DNA of 64,000 bases, from assembly GCA_017893485.1 (NCBI GenBank), contig CM030362.1, positions 262,126,255-262,190,254 on the forward strand. The letters are read 5' to 3'. A program made the position numbers and the translations under genes. This stretch comes from Hemerocallis citrina. Lineage: Eukaryota; Streptophyta; Magnoliopsida; Asparagales; Asphodelaceae. The notes below the pieces were generated by a model that saw only the letters and a list, made by a program, of their open reading frames with translations, ran no database searches and was not told the origin of the DNA. Each line of letters starts with the position of its first letter. Positions within the stretch are counted from its first letter, which is position 1. Below, one piece after another: positions 43,395 through 53,925 of this stretch.

Positions 43395-43645
43395 ACATTT
43401 ATGTTAAAATTGAACTTATCAACATATAATAATAATGTTTTATGTGATTATACAAATTCAGTGTGAGTACCAATTTATGTTGAAATTGAACTTTCCAACA
43501 TATAATAATAATTATTTTAATCTATTATAGATAATCGAGCGATCTTTTGTCCACACAGATGATTAGAACCTACATTATTTTAATATTATATTTTTATCTT
43601 CAGTTCAAGATATTACTTCTACATGCAACTCACTAGCACTCCAAT
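43395..43645. other. Short unassigned sequence between element B and the CACTA element
   Basis: It contains a partial tandem repeat (TGTGATTATACARATTCAGT and TTTATGTTRAAATTGAACTT copies) that also includes the flank before 27535. AT-rich, no gene. Confidence 0.6.
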
Positions 43646-43675
43646 CACTACAAAATAAGTAGGAATATATGGCGT

Positions 43676-43785
43676 ACATTCCCCGGCGCTTTGGATTTTC
43701 GCCGGGGAATTCCCCGGTGCTTTTTAATATAGCGCCGGCCATTCCACCAATCCCCGACGCTGGGAAACGCCGGGGAAAACCCCCG
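43676..43785. repeat. Left subterminal repeats of the CACTA element
   Basis: Several CCCCGGCGCTTT, CGCCGGGGAA, GCGCCGGCC and AAACGCCGGGG motifs in both directions. These would be binding sites for the TNPA-like protein. Confidence 0.88.
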
Positions 43786-44350
43786 CCCACGCACTAAATT
43801 CCCCCACTTCCCTCTTTCTTTTTTCGTTCGCCCCAAATTACTCGCGCCCTAAACCCCCCACCCCGCGCCTCTCTCCTGAAAACCCTATTTCTACGATTTT
43901 TCTTTCTTTCGATTCTTCTTCGATTTCGTTCCTCTTTCTTTCAAATATCATTCTTCTTCGATTTCGTTCCTCTTTCTTTCGATTTCGTTCTCCTACGATT
44001 TTGTTTCTCTTTCTTTCTTTCTTCGATTTCGACGCCCCAATCTCCACTTCGTTCCTTTTTCTTTCTTCGATTTCGATATCATCGATCTCGATCTCGTCGC
44101 CTGCCGCTTGCCGCCGTTGGATCTCGTCGCCGCCGCCGTTGGATTGGTGAAGATGGTGTGTTAGTTACTATGCAATCTGCGAATATGGTGTGGATTTTTT
44201 TGTTGGTTTGGATCTTGAATTTTGTTGCTTTATGGTGTAGATTTTTGTTGATTTTGATTGAATTTTGTTGGTTTATGGTGTGAATTTTGTTGGTTTATGG
44301 TGTGGATATTAAATTTGCGTATATGGTTGATTTTGGTAGGAGTTTAGTTA
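43786..44350 (+). other. Pyrimidine-rich leader and first introns of the CACTA element
   Basis: CT-rich with tandem TTCGATTTCGTTCCTCTTTC-like repeats (43898-44075) and GCCGCCGTTGGATCTCGTCG. It resembles a transcribed 5' leader; no coding frame is called. Confidence 0.45.
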
Positions 44351-44440
44351 GTGAATGACGACGAGACTCTGAGGGATTGTGCGCAAGGGTTCCAAACAAG
44401 CTGCAAGATTGGGCAAGTTGGATTTGGGTCTGTTTATAAG
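44351..44440 (+). pseudogene. Possible captured protein-kinase exon fragment
   Basis: Thirty codons end in CKIGQVGFGSVYK, which matches a kinase glycine-rich loop (G-x-G-x-F-G-x-V-Y-K) with Val in place of the second Gly. A GT donor follows at 44441 and a TTTAG acceptor-like site precedes at about 44347. It lies inside the CACTA element, so if real it is a transduplicated host exon. The match is short; chance similarity cannot be excluded. Confidence 0.35.
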
Positions 44441-45720
44441 GTGACTTTCTCTACTTATATTCTCTTCTTGGAGACTGGTGGTATATTCTGCTATTTGATT
44501 GAATTAGTAATTATACTGCTATTTGATTGAATTAGTAATCAGTCACATTATTTGATTTGCTTAGTCATTTGCATATATCAAAAGATGAGCTCATTACTTC
44601 CATTTCCATAATAATCTTAATCTGTTTATTGGTAATTGCATAGTATAATAGTATCTTTTATTAATCTATGATAATTTAGACGTACTCAGTCAACTTATAA
44701 GCAAATACAGTTAACTTAATGATCATTACACTAATATATAATTTAGACGTACTCAGTTCTTTTAACCCATTCATCAATTTCTGATGGAAGAAAATTTGTG
44801 GTGTTCATGTGTATACTTTCGAAGAAGTACCGTCATCAGAGACTTCATGAAGCATCTTAAATATATCATGTGTAAAATTTATAAATTCATTTGTTTCTTC
44901 AATTTATTATTATTATTATTATCAAGTCATTCAATTGTCTTGCTAATTTAGTTTTTGTTAGTTGGTATGCATTTCGAGCTCTTCTTTTTTATGATTTTTT
45001 AAAGTTATTTTTATTATAACAATCCTTTAACTTAATCATTTGAAAATGATTTCTTTTGTGGAAACTTATGCTTAATAGTAAGCATTTAAACCAAACTTTT
45101 TTGAAGTCGGCGTATATCCTATGTGCAAAAGATAGTTTCATTGGTCTTGTATTTGACGTACATTTGACGTACATATATTGTTCATGATGATAAACTAAGA
45201 TGCACAGATTTTCCTTCAAAAGAAAAAAAAAAAAAAAAATATGTATAGATCATCTCTGTTGGAAACAGATGTTCTGAGTACAAATACTTGAAGTAACACA
45301 ACATGTCCCCACTTTTTTGGATAAATGTGGTTTGATGTATTGATTCCATCTCAATATATATTTGTTCAATTTAATCAACTTTAATCCAATTTAATGTATT
45401 AATATGTTGAGTACTTTATCTACACATGACAAAGAAAATGACACAACAAAGATTAAAGGCAAAAACACATGCACTAATGCATTTCACGTCTCTTCTCAAG
45501 CTATACATATTATACATTACTTATTAAGCTACACTTGAACTATATACATTAAAACAAATTGAGGAATGAAGAATTTCTGTTGTTGTTTATTATTCTTTTT
45601 AATAACACAGAGCTGTAGAGAGCTCCAGCCAATATATATGAAAGAAACTTGAGAGAGAGTAGTACAACAAGAGGATTTTCCAACTGGTCACCCAAAATTT
45701 TGTTGTTCTATTTTGAAAAG
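44441..45720. other. Non-coding part of the CACTA element
   Basis: AT-rich, with an A17 run at about 45222. No gene seen. Confidence 0.5.
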
Positions 45721-45754
45721 TGAATTATTAGATGGAGGAATGAGTGGGACTAAC

Positions 45755-45913
45755 CTCTCCGATTCCGGAAGAAGCGCCGGTGATGAGAATCACTTTCCCT
45801 CTCAAGTCCTCTGCCATGAATGGCCTCACAAAGATGAAGAATATCAATCTCCATATTGAGGAGATTGGCACATACAACACTAGAACTAGTCCAATGGCAA
45901 CATGAATCACCAT
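45755..45913 (-). pseudogene. Captured exon 1 of an 11-beta-HSD-like (steroleosin-type) reductase
   Basis: On the minus strand an ATG at 45911-45913 opens 53 codons: a hydrophobic N-terminal anchor (HVAIGLVLVLYVPISS, IWRLIFFIF), then RPFMAEDLRGK and VILITGASSGIGE, the NAD(P)-binding TGxxxGIG motif of short-chain dehydrogenases. It ends at a GTTAGT donor (45754-45749). N-terminal anchor plus this motif at the first exon boundary is what plant 11-beta-hydroxysteroid-dehydrogenase-like or steroleosin genes show. No catalytic exon (YxxxK) follows, so it is a gene fragment captured by the CACTA element, antisense to the transposase. Confidence 0.75.
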
Positions 45914-48900
45914 ACTAGTCCAATGGCACATGCCGCAATCAGAATCTAATATATAATGCCACCCCAAACATCTAAAAAATTCAACCGGCAAGACAAATCA
46001 CATGAACTGCTAATCATCCTGGACTAGAAGAAAACTAATTGCAAGACTACAAAAACTAGTGTAGAACAAAGTTTTAGGATGAACACTCAGATCAAGTTTT
46101 GTATTACATCTATGTCAGTTTCTATTTCCCTCTTAGTTCACCATCACACCTACAATGCGAAGTATGAATTTGATTGTTTTCAAAAGCATACCAAACCTTC
46201 ATCCACTCCATATTTGACCAAGTGAAATTTAATTTTCAGATTGAGTGATATTATTGAAATGGATAAAAGTTGGATGAGTAAGTCACGATTATACAAAGAG
46301 TATCGAGATGGTGTCAGAGATTTCATTATCTTTGCCAAGCAACATTCTCGTGATCCCAACTTTATCCTTTGTCCATGTCGCCGATGCGTAAACTGTTATT
46401 TGATTCCATGCTACGAAGTACAAACACATTTGGTGATTAATGGTTTTCTGCAAGGGTACACACTGTGGTTCTGCCATGGAGAGCGTGACACATCGATTCC
46501 GGTTGGACAAGATTTGTTGGAAGAGGAAAATGAACCCTTAGTGAATGACGACGACAGTCTTGCTGATGAGATGCAAAATCTAGTGCGTGATGCTTTTAGG
46601 ATACACAACAATCCAATGCACACAAATAGTTCAACAACTCAAGTCCATGATGAACCGACCGAAACCTTGCACACTGATGGAGACGAGGGTGGAGTGGAGG
46701 AGGGTAGGCAAAACTCTGAATTTAACAAAGAATTTGAAGCATTCAGTAAGTTGTTGGAGGATGCTAGTACACATTTGTATCGTGATTGCATCAAATTTTC
46801 GAAGTTCTCATTCATCGTGAGGTTATTTCAGATCAAATGTTTGAATAGTTGGTCTGCCAAATCCTTTACGATGTTACTTAAATTGTTGAATGATGCATTT
46901 CCTGAAATTTGTCTCCCAAATTCAGCATATGGAATAAAACAATTCCTTAAATTTTTTGATCTAAGGTATGAGAAGATAGTTGCATGTCGATATAATTGTA
47001 TGTTATTTAGGGGGGATAAGGAGAGTCTGGAGTACTGTGAAATTTGTGGTACTTCAAAATGGAAAGGTGTTCCGAACGAAGAACAAGATGCAAGTGGTAT
47101 AGTTAAATCAAGGCGGAAAAAGAAGCCAGCAAAACAGATGCGCTACTTTTCTTTCATTCCTAGGCTACAAAGGTTGTTTATGTCATCTAAGACTTCTTCT
47201 GATATGAGATGGCATGCTGAAGGGCGAAAGAATGATGGAATTCTCAGACATCCGGCGGATTCTGCTGCATGGAAAAGTTTTGATGAAAGATATTCTGATT
47301 TTGCTGAAGATACTCGCAACGTGCGACTTGGATTAGCCAGTGATGGTTTTAACCCATTTCGGCAAACGAGTAGTACATACAGCATATGGCCTGTAGTGTT
47401 GATACCGTATAATCTACCGCCTTGGAAGTGTATGAAGCCATCGTCATTTATTTTGTCCACAATAGTTCCTGGATCGAAAAGCCCTGGAAATGATATAGAT
47501 GTCTATCTCCAGCCTTTAATAGATGAGCTGCAATAGTTGTGAAAGGGTGTTCCAACATATGATATAACAACTAAGAAATCATTCCATCTTCGAGTTGCAT
47601 TGATTTGGACAATCAATGATTTTCCTGCGTATGCAAATTTATCCGGTTATAGCACCAAAGGGCGTAATGCATGTCCTTGTTGTGCTGATAAAACTACTTC
47701 ACGATGGCTATATAATGGAAGAAAGTTATGCTACATGGGTCATAGAAGATGGTTGCCCGACACACAATTTCAGGACGGAAACTACGACTTTTGATGTGGT
47801 GGAAGAGTGGGAACATTCATCTGAAATATCGTCTGGGTCCGATGTGTAACGCCCCGAATCCCAATCACTGAATTCGAGATGTTCTACAGGATCTTTTCGC
47901 TTTTCTTAGTACAATTTTACAAGGAATTTAAACTTTTCACTTTACATCAGAGTTTACATCATTTATCACATTTACATTTGCACAGCGGAAGTAAAATGTA
48001 CAACATTTGAATAAATATACAATAACATGGTAAAGTCTTTATGCATCCCTTCCTCTTTAACCTTCAACATGTCATTACCCTGCATACAAAACTGTGGGTA
48101 CGTCAGTTTATTCAACCGACGATAATTATACATGGCCATCCTCTCTATGCCAGAAACAGTATAACAATTCTCATTTCTTAACAGATCACAAACTTGTTCA
48201 CATATCAAAATAAAAGAAAAGAGGGAAATCTTAATAATGTCGTGTTGTGATTGTGCACTTAATCCTTAATGCAATTATTTAATTAGATGAAACTAATGCG
48301 CACTTATTCGGATTCTATGCATCCCATACTACATAGGTCCGAGGGCAAGCCTCTTAATCGTTCTTCATTTTCGTAGGGTTCAATCCCTCGTCATGATTTA
48401 TTCTACTTCTGTAATTACGATGAGTATCCTAGATGATCTATGAGTACAAGCACGTGCACTGGACCCTGGAGGGGAACCCCACGCCATGTCTTGACTCATC
48501 AAGCATGCATTCTGTGGCAATTTTGCCTCCTCCCTGAACTCGATCCTCTTGCAGTCACCAAACATCCCACAAGCATGGCTAAAGTCCGATCATTACTGAG
48601 TTGTGCCCACGCCATGTCTTGACTCATTAAGCATGCATTCTGTGGCTCACATACCCGCACCGTAAACTCTAGTTCTCATACTTATGTTTTCTCTCACTTT
48701 CATCACATCTCCACTATGTACTAATTATTAGAATCATGAATAAAAATCAAAGCTCTAGAGAGTCTCTCCACTAAACCGGACTTATTCATTTCATTCTCAC
48801 ATGACCAATCTTGGTCTTCTTTTCAATTTCATTTCATTTCCACTGTCGGGGGAGACTTAGCTACTCTTTTGTTCAATTTCCAATTCACAACTTCCAATTT

Positions 48901-49140
48901 GAGCATTCCAACTCATGAATCTATTTTTCATTGCCTCGGCATATCATGTTCTGACTTTTTATATTCATGTAATTCTCAATTTAAAGTATGACTCATTTCA
49001 TGTAAATTTTTCAGTTCAAAATATGATTCATTTCATGTACATTCATGCAGCAGTAAATAGAGTTTAGCAACATCAATCATAAAGTTCATAACTCTTGACA
49101 GCAATCAAATGAAATCTCTGACAATATCAAAATATCTGTA

Positions 49141-49916
49141 CAGACGACTTGGAAAAGACCAGTCGACTTGTACAGTCAATTCCAGTTCTTCATAATCACT
49201 CGGGAGAGTCGACTCCTGCACATGACCAGTCGGCTGCTCCGCAACTTTCTATGTTCAAACATCATTCATGTGACAGTCGACTGTTATTCCATCAGTCGTC
49301 TGTCCTGGGGTTTTTAACAGTACATTTCTATGTTCAGCTCAGTCGACTTGCTACTCGCATTAAGTCGACTGGACAGATTCATATTTCAAATTAAGGGATT
49401 ATCTTTCTTACAGGTACATGCATCATGGTGTCAAATCACAATATACATACTTTCATGTTTCATAGACACGAAATTTCTTAATTGTTCAGTAATATCACAG
49501 TATGGAATTTCAAGTAACTAATATTGTCTTTTCTTCAATGAAGTGTTTAAACATGCGTTTATACTTATTCAGAACTTTCTTGCAGAGATGAAAATATTAA
49601 TCTCAATCCATTACACTAGAATAACACAATGGAAAAATACCTCATTTCATGAAATTGCTGGATTATTCATAGTTTAAACAAAGCATCGGTTGACTGTTCA
49701 TAACACCAGTCGACTGCACAAGTCATTCTTAGGTTTATTAATCATCGCTAGTTCTTTTTCCATATGTTCATGTCTCCTCAGTCATGTACATCATGAAGGA
49801 TATGAGTTATCTTTACTACTTCATTTTAATTGCACACATATATGTCGATGAAACTTTCTAACAAAATATGTAACAGATGTCTCGTACCAGTCGACTTATC
49901 GAACAACAGTCGACTG
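49141..49916. repeat. Paired CAGTCGACTG-like palindromes in the solo LTR
   Basis: Sites start at 49141/49160, 49206/49227, 49274/49293, 49340/49362, 49687/49707 and 49888/49907: six pairs with spacing 19-22 bp. Variants are CAGACGACTT, GAGTCGACTC, CAGTCGGCTG, CAGTCGTCTG and CGGTTGACTG. Confidence 0.88.
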
Positions 49917-50266
49917 TACAGACCCAATTCATCATTGTTTACAGTGCCATTATTTCACCATAATTATCATCATAAACATACTTAAGTAATTCTAGTACGT
50001 TTGAATTTACTTCTCATAAGCATAATTGCAATCATCACAAATATGGCATATTTTCTACTTTAGAAGTCCTGAGAAACACCCACCTTATTGACGAAGTAAT
50101 CGAAGTCCAGAAAAGCTCCTTAATGCAACGCACCTTCCTTGCTCCTTGCTCCTTGCTCTTTGCCGCAGATCTCCAGAGGATGATGCCCGGTCTCCACACA
50201 CAACTCTCTCACAATAATAATCATATAAAATAATCTTAGTGTAAAGAACAATGGATGAGAGGGGGG

Positions 50267-50274
50267 TATTTATA
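50267..50274 (-). promoter_or_regulatory. Likely TATA box of the 2.9-kb LTR
   Basis: TATAAATA on the minus strand in the context GGTGTATAAATACCCCCC. Confidence 0.5.
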
Positions 50275-52898
50275 CACCAAATGAAGTGAGATGGAGGGCT
50301 AGGATTCAGTAGATGGTTATAGGATCAAAGGCTAGGATTGACTAGGGAGTTGTGATAACCACCCACACTCCAAATAACTACCCACACTCATACCCACTTC
50401 TCTACCCAACACCGGCCAACAAAAGGGGTGTGCTCTACACGTGTATGCAACATGCACGTGTATGCACCAATCACCCTACAAGAATTTGTACACAAATAAC
50501 AAGTCTAAAAAAAAAGTGCTACACATTACAAGTTGTAGAAAGTAATAAAAGGGATTAATTCCATGGGCTTAAATTAATTGGGCCAAGATAATTATTTAAA
50601 AAAATAAGTAAATTAACATTTGGGCTTTAGGAAAAATAAAGATAATATTCTTACACATCATGCTAATAATAGTCAAAATACTACATGTGCACACCATATA
50701 AAAAATTAAATAATCTTTCATATATTTGAAAAATCAGGGTATTACACGATGTGTTAAGGCGGCTACATGGTCACCATTTCAATTATGGTAAGGAAGTAGA
50801 AGCCATAAAACGGGGCAAGAAAAGAGCAAGGGATGACGACAACGATGAAGATGATTGTGATGAAATTGTTGAGTTAGGGTCCTGGAAGAAGAAGAGCATT
50901 TTCTTCACACTGCCGTACTGGGAATTCAATTTATTGCGCCATAATTTAGATGTGATGCATATCGGAAAAAATATTGGTAAAAATTGTGTAGGGACTATCA
51001 TGGGAGATGATCGGAAGACAAAAGACAATCTTAAGTGTCGTCTTGATTTAGCTGAGTTGGACATACGACACGAGTTGCACCCCGAATATTTACCGAATGG
51101 CAGAGTGCGCCTTCCTCCAGCAATGTACTGCATGTCTAAAAAGGAGTTGGAATCGTTCTGCAAAGTTCTACAGGAGCTTAAAGTTCCCGATGGCTATTCA
51201 TCTAACATAGCAAGGTGCGTCAATGATAAGGAGAAGAGGCTTCAGGGTCTAAAGTCACACAACTACCACATCTTGATGCGGGATCTCCTTCCTGTGGCTT
51301 TAAGGTTCTCAATGTGCGACCAAGTCACTGCCGTCATCAAGGATCTGTGTAGCATTTATAAAGGACTTTGCTCAAGGGTTCTACGTGTTGAAGACATTAA
51401 CCTCTTGGAGCAACGTGCTGCTTTGGTACTTTATTAAATGGAGAGAATATTTCCCCCTTCGTTCTTCACTATAATGATTCACTTGGTCATTCATCTAGCA
51501 GGCGAAGCAAGACTTGGTGGGCCGGTACATTATCGGTGGATGTATCCCATTGAGAGGTAGTTATTCATATTTGTTAATTATATACTTCAAATTTGGACAA
51601 TGTGCATCCTTTTTTTGATCTAACCATTTACATGTATAGGTATCTTTATCGACTTAAGGGATATATTAAAAATAGATCACATCCAGAAGGCTCAATTGCA
51701 GAAGGTTATCTCTCGGAAGAGTGCTCCAATTTTTGTTCCTGATATCTTCAGGGTGTCGAGACATGTCTTACTAGACCAAGGAGAAACCCAGTTGGGTCAA
51801 ACCTTGGTGAGGCACATTATCTATTTCAAACTGCTGGAAATACCATTGGTAAAGTTGATGCAGTTGAGTTAGATAACTTAACATGGGAACAAGCACATCA
51901 ATATGTGCTAGATCATCATGCAACAGTTGAGTCATTCCGAGAGTAAGTCATAATTGGGTTGGTTTATATTTAATTAAACTCGATTCGAACAATGTACATC
52001 TAATTATATCTCATTCTTTTAAATATTTACAGAGAATTTATTCGTGAAATGAAAAGGAATTCTAGAACAAGGAAATTAAGACCACATGACCAAAATAAGA
52101 TGATGAATGAAAGATTTCATATGTGGCTTAAAGACTATGTAAGAGTGTTCCAAATTATCAAGTACTGTCTTTTTTTGTTATAATAATCTTAATTTTACTA
52201 ATATGGTTTACCATCACATCCTATAGGTTCCGAAGTTGCATGATGATTTGGTATCACCTGAAATCAAGATTCTTGCTACATGTCCCCATAAGATGGTTAG
52301 AAGATTTAAGGGATATATATATAACGGATTCAGATTTCATACTAAGGATCGTGAACGTTATTTAAAGTCCCAGAATAGTGGAATTGTAGTGACGTCAAAG
52401 ACAAGAAGTTATGCTTCTAAGAATGACACAAATCCAGTTGATGAAGATGTTGACTATTATGGGGTGCTCACGGATATCATCGAGTTAGACTATTTAGGTC
52501 ATTTTCGAGTTGTCTTATTTCGCGCAGACTGGGCTGGTATGGATAAGAATTATCCCCAAAACAATGATACTTTAGGTTTCACAATTGTAAACTTTTCAAA
52601 TTTGATTCATATTGGCACACACATCAGTCATGAACCATTTGTGTTCCCATCTCAAGTACTCCAAGTGTTCTATGTTGAAGATCCAGCTTCGCCTAAATCT
52701 TACGTGGCTCTTATTATGCAACCAAGAGATGTATATCAGTTGGGAGAGACATCAGATGATGAGGACGAAGATGTCACTAACATTTTTGTTGCTGCTGAAT
52801 TTCCTAGGTTTGATGTAAACATATCAGATGACAACAGTAAACCTAATTGGCTACGCACGGATGGAGAGCCAAGGGATGTATTGGATAGTATTGAATAA

Positions 52899-53925
52899 CA
52901 ATAATTTTTGAAACATATTTGAATTGTTAATTATGTGTTTACAAGATTGCAATATATTATCTCGTTTGATACCTATTTGAAGATTGCATTGTATGTTTTC
53001 GAAATCTATTTTTGTCTTATGGTTTATGGTTTATTTGAAGATGTTTTATGGTTTATGGTTTATTTTGTCTTATGGTTTATTTGAAGATGTCACTGTGTTT
53101 GTGTTTTTTTTTTCCTTCTCTCTTATCTGATTAATTTGTCGTAATTTCTGTATATGGATAGTCAGTTTTACAATGCAAATAAATCTTAGGGCCAAATTAA
53201 AATTTATAGTGATTGATGAATGATAAGGACAACATGTGAATATGATGGCCGAACAATGACAAAAATAAATGGATAAAAAAGAGAAAGATGTTGCTACAAG
53301 CAACAGAGGTAAGACTTTGATCAGGATTATTTAACTTCAAAGTGTGCAAATAAATCTTTGGTCTTTATAGCTTCAAATTGACTTACTGTTACACCAATTC
53401 CTATAGCTTCAAAGTCATTTTGCAAACAATGCAAATAAATCTTTGGTCTTTATAGCTTCAAAGTGTGCCTTGCTATATATTTTCAGACTAAATTATAAAT
53501 GATCTAGTGCATGGTATAGATATAGGTTTAATTGTAATGTACATACTGAAGGTTTCAGAAGTTTCCTTCATCATAATAATCTTACTTGTATTGTTTTCTC
53601 ATCCAGAGGTTGTGGTAAGCCCTCCATTTGTGTTACTTGTATTGTTTTTTCATCATAATAATCTTACTTGTATTGTTTTCACTTTACTGCTTAAAATTTT
53701 CTTTTCACTTTACTGCCTAACATTCTAGTATCACGTAAATTCTTGTAGTCACTTTACTGCCTAACATTCTAGTATCAAGTAAATTCTTGTATTCACTTTA
53801 CTGCTTAACATTTTCTTGTAACATTCTAGTATCAAAATAAGATGTAGTCTTACCTTACTGGCTTTATCTTTCAATCGTTTTCTTTTCAATGTATGCTTCA
53901 TATTTCTTGTTAGCAGGTGTGAATT
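52899..53925. other. Intergenic region of the CACTA element
   Basis: AT-rich with local duplications: CTTATGGTTTATTTGAAGATG copies (53015-53095), AAATAAATCTTTGGTCTTTA plus TAGCTTCAAA copies (53345-53465) and CTTTACTGCCTAACATTCTA copies (53690-53840). The promoter of the next gene is expected here. Confidence 0.6.

Larger units (their letters stand above)
47845..50746 (-). mobile_element. 2.9-kb solo LTR inside the transposase exon
   Basis: It is bounded by TGTAACGCCCCGAATC and GGGTATTACA, with the 5-bp duplication CGATG at 47840-47844 and 50747-50751. It has no coding sequence. Its minus strand has TATAAATA (50267-50274) near the right end followed by a plausible leader, so the LTR probably reads leftwards. 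It contains twelve CAGTCGACTG-like sites in pairs (49141-49916) and a 45-bp direct repeat with CCACGCCATGTCTTGACTCA (48480-48522 and 48604-48648). Ty3/gypsy type by its ends; the lineage is not resolved. Confidence 0.85.
46259..52898 (+). pseudogene. tnp2-type CACTA transposase, four exons, inactivated
   Basis: ATG 46259 follows a TTTTCAG acceptor. The N-terminal transposase-associated domain (MDKSWMSKSRLYKEYRDGV... CPCRRCVN) is followed by the Tnp2 region: DMRWHAEGR, SDGFNPFRQTSSTYSIWPV, IWTINDFPAYANLSGYSTKG and LDVMHIGKN. Then come DUF4218 (IFPPSFFTIMIHLVIHLAGE, YRWMYPIER) and DUF4216 (RFHTKDRERYLKSQNSGIVV, EPFVFPSQVLQVFYVEDP). Exon borders are 51556, 51640-51942, 52033-52138 and 52227-52898. 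It is inactivated by TAG 47534, TGA 47540, a frameshift near 47790, TAA 51435, TGA 51740 and a solo LTR at 47845-50746. The product would bind and cut transposon ends. Confidence 0.9.

Noticed and set aside
43631..43640. CACTAGCACT as an alternative left end of the CACTA element
   Set aside because: Only the CACTAC at 43646 matches the right end (CACTACAAA complement) and gives a 3-bp duplication AAT.
46289..46623. Minus-strand ORFs opposite the transposase
   Set aside because: Shadows of the plus-strand tnp2 coding sequence, with no independent support.
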